A stretch of DNA of 64,000 nucleotides. Source: CAYFFO01 sp964342485 (lineage in GTDB: Bacteria > Chloroflexota > Dehalococcoidia > Lucifugimonadales > CAJWER01). Below are positions 56,682 to 64,000 of this stretch, piece by piece. Below the pieces are notes generated by a model. The model was not told the origin of the DNA. It saw only the letters and a program-made list of their open reading frames with translations, and did no database searches. The position numbers were made by a program, and so were the translations under genes. The DNA lies in NCBI GenBank assembly GCA_964342485.1, contig CAYFFO010000001.1:62001-126000 (forward strand), in the 5' to 3' direction. The stretch's first letter is position 1. Every line of letters begins with the position of its first letter.

Positions 56682-57823
56682 TTGTCCATAACCGTTTTTG
56701 GGGGAACAGATTTTCTTAGATCTCTTACAGAATGTATGGTTATTGTCATCTTTTTTGTTTTAAATCCTGCGACTCGTTTAATCAAAAATGCAGTTGATAT
56801 CAATATTGTACAGGAAATAAAAGACAGGACTGTCCAATGAAATTCATAGAAAAGGACGCAACCAGTTATTAAAATATTCAGAAATGAAAGAGGAACCAGG
56901 ATTTTCCAACCGAATACCATTAGCTGATCAATTCTAAGACGGGGGTATGTGCCCCTGAACCAGAAAATCAAAAGGATTACTGCATAAGATTTTACAAAAA
57001 ACAGTAATAATGAAAGACTCGAATGTGCGATGCCATCAAATGGCATATCTGGCCAGCGCCAGCCTCCGAGGAAAAGCAAGGTAGTAAGGACGGCAATGGA
57101 GAACGTGTTGATATATTCAGCCAGAAAAAATACTGACCAGTGAATACCGCTATATTCTACAAATGGACCACCAACAACTTCTGACTCAGCATGATGTATA
57201 TCAAATGGCGTTCTGCCTAGTTCTGCCAAGCCTGCAAGGAAAAAAATAAAGAAGCCCAATGGAAGTTTTAGAATATTAGCGATACCAGATTGATCGTTAA
57301 CAATTTTTTGTAAGTCTAATGACTGGCTAATCATAGCAATAGATAAAATTGCCATTATGAAAGGGATCTCATAACTCAATAGTTGGCCAGCCGCTCTAAG
57401 TCCGCCTAAAACTGCGTATTTGTTGGCCGATCCCCAGCCTGCCATTACAAGACCGAGCACCGATAATACCGAAATGGCAACGATATAAAAAAGACCAAGG
57501 TCAAGATTTCTGATTACGATATCTCGCCCAAATGGAATGGTTACCCAAATCATAAACGAAGGAACAAATACGGCTATTGGCGCCACCCAGTAGATTCGGC
57601 GATCAGCCCAAGAGGGCAAAATATCTTCTTTTATAAGCAATTTTATCGAATCTGCTAATGATTGCAGTGTGCCATGGAAACCAACTCTCATTGGACCCAT
57701 GCGCATTTGTATCCTGGCTAAAATTTTTCTTTCGAGCCAAATTAAGATTAGAACTGTAATAGTAAGGAAAAAGAATAGTCCAGAGGCTGCCAGACCAGAC
57801 GTGATACCCGCATCAAGGCTCAT
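56678..57823 (-). CDS. nuoH: NADH-quinone oxidoreductase subunit H
   Basis: The membrane subunit forming the quinone channel, 381 residues. Landmarks: LERKILARIQMRMGPMRVGFHG near residue 30 and ELGRTPFDIHHAESEVVGGPFVEYSG near 205. In the second, PFDIHHAES stands where PFDLPEAES is usual. It overlaps both neighbours by four bases. Confidence 0.93.
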   Translation of the reverse strand: MSLDAGITSGLAASGLFFFLTITVLILIWLERKILARIQMRMGPMRVGFHGTLQSLADSIKLLIKEDILPSWADRRIYWVAPIAVFVPSFMIWVTIPFGRDIVIRNLDLGLFYIVAISVLSVLGLVMAGWGSANKYAVLGGLRAAGQLLSYEIPFIMAILSIAMISQSLDLQKIVNDQSGIANILKLPLGFFIFFLAGLAELGRTPFDIHHAESEVVGGPFVEYSGIHWSVFFLAEYINTFSIAVLTTLLFLGGWRWPDMPFDGIAHSSLSLLLFFVKSYAVILLIFWFRGTYPRLRIDQLMVFGWKILVPLSFLNILITGCVLFYEFHWTVLSFISCTILISTAFLIKRVAGFKTKKMTITIHSVRDLRKSVPPKTVMDK

Positions 57824-58938
57824 CGATCTACCTCTCCAAGAATGATATCTATAGAGCCTAAAATCACAACAGCATCTGCCACATATGCATTTAGTAGCAT
57901 GTGTTCGATAGCCTGAAGGTTAGTAAAAGAAGGAGCTCTAACTTTGATACGATACGGCTTGTCAGAGCCATCGCTGATAAGGAAAACGCCAAAATCTCCC
58001 CGAGGAGATTCGGAACGTACGTATACTTCACCTTTTGGAGGACGTATTAACCGACGCACCTTGGCCATGGTAGGACCAGGTTCCATCTGCTCAATAGCTT
58101 GTTCAATAATTTTTAGAGATTGACGCATTTCTTCCATTCTCACATAGTAGCGATCCCAGCAATCTCCCTCAGTTCCAACAGGAATTCCAAAGTCCATTTT
58201 TTCATAAAGACTGTATGGCTCTGTGGCACGTATGTCTTCAGCCACGCCACTTGCTCTAAGACTAGGCCCGGAGACGCCGTAATCTATTGCGTTAATTGAA
58301 TCGATTATTCCTATGCCTTTTGTCCTTGCAAGGAATAATTCGTTAGCTGATAACAATTGATCGCATTCTTCGATTCCTTGCTTCAGCTGTTTTGTCAAAG
58401 ATTTTATCCTTTGATGGAAATCTGTTGGCAAATCTTCCCTGACTCCACCTATTTGAAAGTAGTTGTGCATCATGCGAGCGCCAGTTATAGATTCGAAAAG
58501 AGATTGGACTTTTTCACGATCTCTGAATCCGTATAAAATTGGTGTCATCGCACCTACATCAAGGCCATATACTCCGTAGAAAAGCAAGTGGCTAGCAATA
58601 CGGTTAAGTTCACAAAGAATAATCCTGATATATTCAGCGCGTTCAGGAATTTCCAATCCCATCAATTTTTCAACAGCTAAACAATATCCTAGCTCACAAT
58701 TTAAATTTGCTACGTAATCAAGGCGGTCAAACAGAGTGATAATCTGGGTATATTTTTCCCCTTCGCATAGCTTTTCTGATCCACGATGGAGATAGCCAAT
58801 GTGGGGTTCTGCTTTTACAATACGCTCACCATCTATCCAAAGAACCAACCTGAACACGCCGTGTGTACTAGGATGCTGTGGCCCCATGTTTATCATGAGT
58901 TCTATAGAATCGCCTTGATATTTTAAATCTGTCTGCAA
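57820..58938 (-). CDS. nuoD: NADH-quinone oxidoreductase subunit D
   Basis: The 49-kDa-type subunit lining the quinone site, 372 residues. NMGPQHPSTHGVFRLVLWIDGE (residues 17-38) holds the quinone-binding His, followed by HIGYLHRGSEKLCEGEKYTQ and RLDYVANLNCELGYCLAVE. The C-terminal GDFGVFLISDGSDKPYRIKVRAPSF block is complete. It is separate from nuoC, not fused. Confidence 0.95.
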   Translation of the reverse strand: MQTDLKYQGDSIELMINMGPQHPSTHGVFRLVLWIDGERIVKAEPHIGYLHRGSEKLCEGEKYTQIITLFDRLDYVANLNCELGYCLAVEKLMGLEIPERAEYIRIILCELNRIASHLLFYGVYGLDVGAMTPILYGFRDREKVQSLFESITGARMMHNYFQIGGVREDLPTDFHQRIKSLTKQLKQGIEECDQLLSANELFLARTKGIGIIDSINAIDYGVSGPSLRASGVAEDIRATEPYSLYEKMDFGIPVGTEGDCWDRYYVRMEEMRQSLKIIEQAIEQMEPGPTMAKVRRLIRPPKGEVYVRSESPRGDFGVFLISDGSDKPYRIKVRAPSFTNLQAIEHMLLNAYVADAVVILGSIDIILGEVDR

Positions 58939-58974
58939 ACCGTTATGTTCACCTTGTTTTGATGAGTCGGGATC

Positions 58975-59469
58975 TTACCATTCATCATATTCATGGAAAG
59001 GGAAGCTCTTGAGCCCAGGGTGTCCTTCAAATTCGTCATAAAGAAGTAAAGGAGAAAGGTTGGGATGCCCTTCAAAAACAACTCCAAAAAGGTCATGACT
59101 TTCCCGTTCAAACCAGTTTGCTGCTTTCCAAATCGAGCTAACTGTTGGAACCAGGGCCTTTTCTGGTGGTACATTTATTTTGATCACCATTTTGAACCGA
59201 TTGCTAAGAGACAGCAAATGGTAATTAATTTCTAATCTCTCAATATAGTCAACGACGGATATGCATCTAAGATAGTTAAAATCAAGCTCAGGTCTGAATT
59301 TAGAAAGCTCGCAGACCTTTTTAATTGATTCGGGTTTTATCGTGACGGCCAAATCATCTTGGGCTGCGTCTAATTCAGGATCAACTTCTTCAAGAACTTC
59401 GCTTATAATTTTAACTAGCGAAGTTCCAGCTCCTAAAGCATCTTCAGAATCGATTTCTGGTTTGGGCAT
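58975..59469 (-). CDS. nuoC: NADH-quinone oxidoreductase subunit C
   Basis: The 30-kDa-type subunit, 164 residues. The family signature ERESHDLFGVVFEGHPNLSPLLLYDEFEGHPGLKSFP is split over about residues 120-156 and complete. The N-terminal 40 residues are acidic and variable. One base separates it from nuoB. Confidence 0.92.
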   Translation of the reverse strand: MPKPEIDSEDALGAGTSLVKIISEVLEEVDPELDAAQDDLAVTIKPESIKKVCELSKFRPELDFNYLRCISVVDYIERLEINYHLLSLSNRFKMVIKINVPPEKALVPTVSSIWKAANWFERESHDLFGVVFEGHPNLSPLLLYDEFEGHPGLKSFPFHEYDEW

Positions 59470-59470
59470 A

Positions 59471-60004
59471 TTAAACTTCTGTCAAGCGATGTTTAGCATC
59501 GAGGCTGATTTTTTCTTGCAATTGCATGAGGCCATACATCAGTGCTTCAGGCCTTGGTGGGCATCCTGGCACGTAAACATCTACAGGAATTAAGTGGTCT
59601 ACTCCCATAACAACCGAATACGAACGGTAGTATGGTCCTCCATTTGAGGCACAGCTTCCCATCGCTATTACCCACTTTGGATCGGGCATCTGTTCATAGA
59701 GTAGCTTTATGGGGTCAGCCATCTTTTTTACTACAGTCCCTGCGACAATCATTACATCTGATTGTCGAGGTGAAGGCCAGGTTACAATACCAAACCTGTC
59801 TAAATCATGGTGTGACATATGTGTACTCATCATTTCAATTGCACAGCATGCCAATCCAAAACTCAGAGTCCATAAAGATGATTTTCTAGCAAGTGCAAAG
59901 AGGTCATCTGATTTGGCTACTACTGCATTAGGGAGAACTTTTTCAAATATACTTTCACCTGGCTCATTACCTCTGTTTGGATTGAAACCCTGACCAAGTT
60001 TCAT
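59471..60004 (-). CDS. nuoB: NADH-quinone oxidoreductase subunit B
   Basis: Carries cluster N2, the direct donor to quinone. The four ligands are in FGLACCAIEMM (two adjacent Cys), MGSCASNGG and PGCPPRPEAL. I choose the ATG at 60004 (177 residues): a GGAG nine bases before it overlaps the nuoA stop. An ATG at 60040 would add 12 residues and overlap nuoA by 31 bases. Confidence 0.93.
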   Translation of the reverse strand: MKLGQGFNPNRGNEPGESIFEKVLPNAVVAKSDDLFALARKSSLWTLSFGLACCAIEMMSTHMSHHDLDRFGIVTWPSPRQSDVMIVAGTVVKKMADPIKLLYEQMPDPKWVIAMGSCASNGGPYYRSYSVVMGVDHLIPVDVYVPGCPPRPEALMYGLMQLQEKISLDAKHRLTEV

Positions 60005-60009
60005 TTCTT

Positions 60010-60378
60010 TTATCTCCAATGCAATACTCCTTTCTTCCAACTATAAATTATGCCAAAAAAGAGGATGCCGATAAAAATTAACATTTCGTAAAAAACAGCA
60101 GGAATTGACTTAAGATAGATTACAGCCCAAGGGAAGAGGAACACAGCTTCTACGTCAAATATTAGAAACAGAATTGCGAATACATAATATCTAATATTGA
60201 TCTGGGACCATTGGTAAGTATCTGGTTTAATACCACATTCATATGGGATGTCCTTGATTTTCGAAGGTCTTTTAGGTGCCACTATATAAGAAACAAAAAA
60301 CATTCCTAAAATAGCGAATAAACCAACAGACGCGACTATCGCTACACTCATCCAGTCTAAAGCATAATTTTCTGTCAA
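60010..60378 (-). CDS. nuoA: NADH-quinone oxidoreductase subunit A
   Basis: A three-helix membrane subunit, 122 residues. The YECGIKPDTYQWSQINIRYYVFAILFLIFDVEAVFLFPWA region is the family signature. It starts with TTG and is the first gene of the operon. The frame ends in TAA at 60012-60010. Confidence 0.92.
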   Translation of the reverse strand: MTENYALDWMSVAIVASVGLFAILGMFFVSYIVAPKRPSKIKDIPYECGIKPDTYQWSQINIRYYVFAILFLIFDVEAVFLFPWAVIYLKSIPAVFYEMLIFIGILFFGIIYSWKKGVLHWR

Positions 60379-60443
60379 TTGGGCACCTAATTAGGAAAAT
60401 TTGACTCACACTAATTCTAGCACTCGACATGTTCGCTATTCAA

Positions 60444-60471
60444 ATTACATGCTTCTGCTATAGCCAGTCAA
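60444..60471 (-). promoter_or_regulatory. Candidate promoter for the complex I operon
   Basis: On the minus strand TTGACT (60471-60466) and TGTAAT (60449-60444) are 16 bases apart, about 65 bases before nuoA. Confidence 0.4.
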
Positions 60472-60490
60472 AGAGCTAGTTTATCTTTAA

Positions 60491-61648
60491 TTATAATGCC
60501 CATCTTGTACATGCAGCGTGTGTGATATTGTCATCAAGAGTAATGTAATAAACGGTGAGGATACTACCATCAGATAATTCTAATGATTGAGGATAGCCAA
60601 TATCGGATGATCCTTTCCACTCAAATTCTGCTAAGTAATCGGGGGTATTCTTCTCTTTTTTTGTATGGCCAACATATCCTCCGTCATCACGTAAAGTATA
60701 TGTGTTATCAATATCCCAAGACAATCCATCGTCGTGGCTAATTACAGCTCGTATTCCCATTGGAGATTCACGGAAACCATAGGAACAGAGGATGCGTCCA
60801 TCCCGAAGTTTTAATAGATGCGGAGGAGAGTGGGGTGCCCAAATTTGTGACTCGACAGGCCAGCTCCAAGTTTTTCCATCATCGTCTGACCTCATCTCTA
60901 GCAGATATCCTGATTCTGGCTCGGATCTAATTAAACAGAGAATCATTCCAGAAGTAAGTTCAACGAAAGCAGCTTCTTGGGTACAAATAGGCGAACCGGC
61001 AGGAAAGAGGTGGAAAGTATTACCCGAGTCAACGGATCGCCAGACAAAAAAGTTATTAGCCGTTCGTTTTGCGCGAACACCAGGGATGCCTTGAGACCCT
61101 GAGGGCTCTTTGTGGGAACCTACAGGAATAAGTATTGTCCCAGTGGTTAGCTTGATCGGTCGAGGAAACGCCATAGTGTGATTGACATCTGGAATGGTGT
61201 ATTCTCGTCGATTCCATGTTTTTCCAGCATCTTCAGACTGTTGGATAAAGAGTTGGTTCCATCCGGAAACAAACTTGCTTGAATCTCCCGGATGATCTTT
61301 AATTAGAACTCCAACTGACTCAATTTCATCCTGCCGATTTTTGGGCCATTCTTTCCATCCAACGGATCCTACTGAAAGCAAAGTGCCATCTTTCTGCGTT
61401 TCTGTATAGCGATCATATTTTTCACGTACACCAGAAGCATTCCAATTGTGGGAAATATTTGAATCTCCTGATTCATGCCACGTTGACCCTTCATCTTCAG
61501 ATACCAAGACTTTCCAATCTCCTATTAAATAGTGGTCAGTAAAAGGCGACGAATTTACTCCAACAGCCAAATTACCGTCTGGCATTAGGTTCAATTGGGG
61601 AAAAGCAGTATACCATCCATTTTGCTTGTATATAGTTCGATGTTCCAT
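60491..61648 (-). CDS. Sialidase-like beta-propeller protein with five Asp boxes
   Basis: A six-bladed-propeller protein of the BNR/sialidase superfamily, 385 residues. Five Asp-box repeats (S-x-D-x-G-x-T-W) are visible: SEDEGSTW, SEDAGKTW, SVDSGNTF, SDDDGKTW and SHDDGLSW, spaced about 50-90 residues apart. An N-terminal YTAFPQLNLMPDGNLAV block resembles the start of many exo-sialidase-like proteins, but the sialidase FRIP motif and arginine triad cannot be assigned with confidence. There is no signal peptide from the chosen ATG (61648, AGAGAG upstream), so it may be cytoplasmic. Substrate unknown. Confidence 0.75.
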   Translation of the reverse strand: MEHRTIYKQNGWYTAFPQLNLMPDGNLAVGVNSSPFTDHYLIGDWKVLVSEDEGSTWHESGDSNISHNWNASGVREKYDRYTETQKDGTLLSVGSVGWKEWPKNRQDEIESVGVLIKDHPGDSSKFVSGWNQLFIQQSEDAGKTWNRREYTIPDVNHTMAFPRPIKLTTGTILIPVGSHKEPSGSQGIPGVRAKRTANNFFVWRSVDSGNTFHLFPAGSPICTQEAAFVELTSGMILCLIRSEPESGYLLEMRSDDDGKTWSWPVESQIWAPHSPPHLLKLRDGRILCSYGFRESPMGIRAVISHDDGLSWDIDNTYTLRDDGGYVGHTKKEKNTPDYLAEFEWKGSSDIGYPQSLELSDGSILTVYYITLDDNITHAACTRWAL

Positions 61649-61769
61649 AACGTACTCTCTTCTAGAATTGATAAAGTACATATTACGACAGTAAATAAAA
61701 ATGGTCGAGTTGCCAATTTCGTGTATCCTTTCTCAGAGTAGTGGCATAATATTTTGGAGGTATACTCAA

Positions 61770-62546
61770 GTGGAATTAGGAATTAAAGGTAAGGTTGCTT
61801 TAGTCACTGGAGGCAGCAGAGGCTTAGGAAGACAATCGGCCCTGTCGCTTGCACGAGAAGGGGTTGATGTGGCTATTTGTGGCAGAACAAAAGAAACGGT
61901 AGCCGAGACGGTAAGCGAGCTAGTAAGTTTAGGCTCAAAGGCAGTGGGAATTGAATCAGATGTTTCCAATATTAGCGAACTTGAATTGTTACACAAAAAA
62001 ACTGTAGAGCAATTGGGAGAGATTGATATTCTAGTCAATAATGTAGGTGGTAGCGGAAGCACAGAAGATATAGGTGACACCTCGCTTGAAGATCTTAAGA
62101 AAGTATTTGACCTTAATCTTTTTGGAAGCTATGAATTGATGCGATTAGTAGTTCCTTCAATGCGTGATAAAAAGTGGGGAAGAATAATTAATATTGCATC
62201 TATTTTTGGCAGGGAACATGGAGGAAAACTCTCATATATGTCTGCCAAGGCAGCTCTTATCGCAATTACCAAACACGCAGCAATAACATTGGCACCTGAT
62301 GGGGTGCTGGCAAATAGTATTGCACCGGGCTCAATTCAACATCCAGGGGGTAGCTGGGAACGTTTTGAAAAAACTAATTCTCCTGAAGTAGTTCAGGAAT
62401 TTATATCCAGAAATTTACCGATGGGCAAATGGGGCTGGCCAGAACCAGTCGGAGACCTCGTAGCATTTTTGGCGTCTGAGAGAATAGGTTTGATGACAGG
62501 TTCATGTGTTGTTGTAGATGGTGGGCAGAGCCATTCCTTGATTTGA
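61770..62546 (+). CDS. Short-chain dehydrogenase/reductase
   Basis: A classical SDR using NAD(P). From the GTG at 61770 (GGAGG eight bases upstream) the product is 258 residues. It has TGGSRGLG at about 13-20, NNVGG near 90, Ser144 in NIASIFG and the YxxxK pair Tyr156/Lys160. VVVDGGQS closes the fold. It resembles 3-oxoacyl-reductase-like and sugar-alcohol dehydrogenases; the substrate is open. A longer frame from 61701 adds a poor leader. Confidence 0.87.
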   Translation: MELGIKGKVALVTGGSRGLGRQSALSLAREGVDVAICGRTKETVAETVSELVSLGSKAVGIESDVSNISELELLHKKTVEQLGEIDILVNNVGGSGSTEDIGDTSLEDLKKVFDLNLFGSYELMRLVVPSMRDKKWGRIINIASIFGREHGGKLSYMSAKAALIAITKHAAITLAPDGVLANSIAPGSIQHPGGSWERFEKTNSPEVVQEFISRNLPMGKWGWPEPVGDLVAFLASERIGLMTGSCVVVDGGQSHSLI

Positions 62547-62586
62547 ATAATTTCCCTATTACTTGTGATCGAATTTTACCTGTGTG

Positions 62587-63579
62587 TTAAACGAGGGCAA
62601 TGCGGGAGTGATTAAGCACAGCTGGATTAACTAAATTATCAGGCATTTTGCCCGATAACACATTGACGACTTCTCCTGCGGCACGTTCTTCCAGTTCAAG
62701 GACAGCCTCTTGAGAGAAAAAGGCAGTATGTGGAGTCACAATTACGTTCTCAAGTCGAATTATCTTGTGATCTAATGGAGGATCTATATCTACTAAGACA
62801 TCGAGACCAGCTCCAGCTATGCTGCCCGAGACGAGTGCTTTGTAAAGCGCATCTTCATCAATGAGTCCTCCCCTGGCACAGTTTATTAAGAAAGAGTCTT
62901 TTTTCATTAGGCCAAGTTCATTAGGGCCAATCATGTTTTCAGTTTCCGGAATCAGGGGTGAATGTATTGTTACAAAATCAGCATTTTTCAGCAGCTCTTC
63001 TGTGGTTACAAGACGAGCTCCATTTTCTGCAGCTGATTCTTGTGTCACAAATGGGTCAGAGGCCAGAATATTCATTCCAAATGCTGTGGCTTTATCGGCT
63101 ACACCGCGCCCAATACGACCAAACCCTATAATACCTAAATTTTTGCCTTCCAGTCGCATAATCCTCATATTCAACCCTTCTGATCCCCAGCCCTGTGTTT
63201 TGGTGGCACGATCGAAGAAAGTGAGTCTCCTGTTCCAGTCCAGCATTAATGCAATTACGTGGTCAGAAACTTCAGGAATACAGTAGTCAGGAACATATGT
63301 TACGGCTATTCCCAGATTGGTAGCAGTATTAACATCGATGTTATCCACGCCTACACCATAACGGCTAATCACTAGGCAGTTTTTTGCTGCATTAATTACA
63401 GATTCTGTGACCTTAGCAAAACAAGTCATGATTGCATCAACGTCTTTCGATAGCTCTACAAGGGTGTTTTCATCACCACTTGGAGCTACAACTAATTTTA
63501 TTCCTGCTGCATCTAAAACTTTTCTTTCCGGCTCAACACTTGGCCAGACGTAGTCTGTAATTAGAACTTTTTTTGTCAT
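62587..63579 (-). CDS. D-2-hydroxyacid dehydrogenase (phosphoglycerate dehydrogenase-like)
   Basis: An NAD-dependent D-isomer 2-hydroxyacid dehydrogenase, 330 residues. The NAD-binding GIIGFGRIGRGVADKA is near residue 148, with NCARGGLIDEDALYKAL near 232 (catalytic Arg) and the catalytic Glu/His pair near DIDPPLDH and TPHTAFFS. There is no regulatory ACT domain, so it is shorter than a full serine-pathway enzyme. GGAG lies about seven bases before the ATG. It could act on glyoxylate, hydroxypyruvate or a related acid. Confidence 0.88.
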   Translation of the reverse strand: MTKKVLITDYVWPSVEPERKVLDAAGIKLVVAPSGDENTLVELSKDVDAIMTCFAKVTESVINAAKNCLVISRYGVGVDNIDVNTATNLGIAVTYVPDYCIPEVSDHVIALMLDWNRRLTFFDRATKTQGWGSEGLNMRIMRLEGKNLGIIGFGRIGRGVADKATAFGMNILASDPFVTQESAAENGARLVTTEELLKNADFVTIHSPLIPETENMIGPNELGLMKKDSFLINCARGGLIDEDALYKALVSGSIAGAGLDVLVDIDPPLDHKIIRLENVIVTPHTAFFSQEAVLELEERAAGEVVNVLSGKMPDNLVNPAVLNHSRIALV

Positions 63580-63693
63580 CTGAATTCTCCAAGAAATATT
63601 TTATGATGATCAAGGTACAACATGTTGAGACATGGTGCTAGATATCAACAAACGTAACATAGCTAACTCATGTACCAAAACTCTTTTTGGTTT

Positions 63694-64000
63694 TTAGGGG
63701 TTGTTTACAGACATGGGCTTGAACATGCATCCTTCTACGAAGATCTCAAAGAAATCTTCAGTTGTCTCTAGTTCAATATGAGATATTGATTTTACCAATT
63801 CTTCGGCGATAGAACGCATCTTAGTAGATACAAGCATCAAAGTGGCACCTTCAAGTGAAGAATTCCCTATTTTATGAATGCGATTTTCATCTATATTTGC
63901 TATGAATCCAATACTTGCGGCATTATTAGGGTTAATGTAATTTGCAAATCCTCCAGATAAATACAATTTAGATATCATGTCAGGAGACACTCCAAAATTA
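63694..64000 (-). CDS. C-terminus of RACo-like ferredoxin/ASKHA activator (5' end outside window)
   Basis: About 102 residues of a longer gene; the frame is open to the window edge. The sequence ISKLYLSGGFANYINPNNAASIGFI, then IGNSSLEGATLML and HIELETTEDFFEIF, matches the C-terminal ASKHA domain (DUF4445) of corrinoid-protein reductive activators such as RACo/RamA, which usually begin with a [2Fe-2S] domain. These re-reduce cobalamin in methyltransferases using ATP. The N-terminal part, needed to confirm it, lies beyond the window. Confidence 0.7.
   Translation of the reverse strand, partial: NFGVSPDMISKLYLSGGFANYINPNNAASIGFIANIDENRIHKIGNSSLEGATLMLVSTKMRSIAEELVKSISHIELETTEDFFEIFVEGCMFKPMSVNNP

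Noticed and set aside
1..64000. CRISPR arrays, insertion sequences or phage genes
   Set aside because: No regularly spaced repeats, transposases, integrases or structural phage proteins were found.

Overview
The window reads as part of an AT-rich bacterial genome assembled from a metagenome. It has five 100-N scaffold gaps, and three of them are flanked by identical 55-base sequences. Gene content points to a member of the Chloroflexota, plausibly a marine SAR202/Dehalococcoidia-like lineage. The main signs are a giant membrane protein with the YYYxG (Chlor_Arch_YYY) signature, an enolase-superfamily dehydratase next to a transhydrogenase-type iron alcohol dehydrogenase, an 11-subunit complex I without its NADH module, and a phosphatidylinositol-phosphate synthase/PimA-like pair. 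The lineage is inferred from these families, not from a marker tree. No insertion sequence, phage region or CRISPR array was seen. Non-ATG starts (TTG, GTG) with good ribosome-binding sites are frequent.

Layout. 1-9.2 kb: a cut-off gamma-glutamyltransferase-like gene, a TlpA-like lipoprotein, the NAD(P)HX repair enzyme (nnr) with a menG-type methyltransferase, a conserved gene of unknown function, a sugar-dehydrogenase-like oxidoreductase broken by a gap, and an MFS transporter. 9.4-17.5 kb: tRNA-Pro(CGG), an aldehyde dehydrogenase, a second gamma-glutamyltransferase with an MDR dehydrogenase, then a GT4 glycosyltransferase, a PI-phosphate synthase and a membrane-anchored metallopeptidase. 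17.5-22.7 kb: a peptide-type ABC importer (no ATPase genes here), prfB with its programmed +1 frameshift, and rpsU. 22.7-26.4 kb: an inositol-monophosphatase-like enzyme, a galactonate-dehydratase-like enzyme, a hydroxyacid-oxoacid transhydrogenase and a stand-alone Lrp-type effector domain, probably one transcription unit. 26.5-28.8 kb: a sulfide:quinone-reductase-like flavoprotein facing a sulfite-oxidase-like molybdoenzyme.

28.9-38.2 kb holds obg-nadD-pyrE-phosphatase-YYY protein and dnaA, with two perfect DnaA boxes between obg and dnaA marking a likely origin. 38.6-47.3 kb is the pyrimidine operon pyrR-pyrB-pyrC-carA-carB followed by a glycerol-1-phosphate-dehydrogenase-related gene. A PyrR-binding RNA element with alternative hairpins lies ahead of pyrR. 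47.5-50.1 kb has a Nudix hydrolase, an acetyltransferase, a cupin and a PIG-L deacetylase. 50.2-60.4 kb is the complex I operon (nuoA,B,C,D,H,I,J,K,L,M,N, all on the minus strand). 60.5-64 kb has an Asp-box sialidase-like protein, an SDR, a D-2-hydroxyacid dehydrogenase and the C-terminus of a RACo-like ferredoxin/ASKHA protein cut by the window edge.

Together the accessory genes suggest a heterotroph that imports peptides and oxidises sugar acids and other hydroxy acids, with a respiratory chain fed by a carrier other than NADH and possibly some inorganic sulfur oxidation. Three apparent gene breaks (nnr, obg, carB) are assembly artefacts: removing the Ns and one 55-base copy restores each frame exactly.
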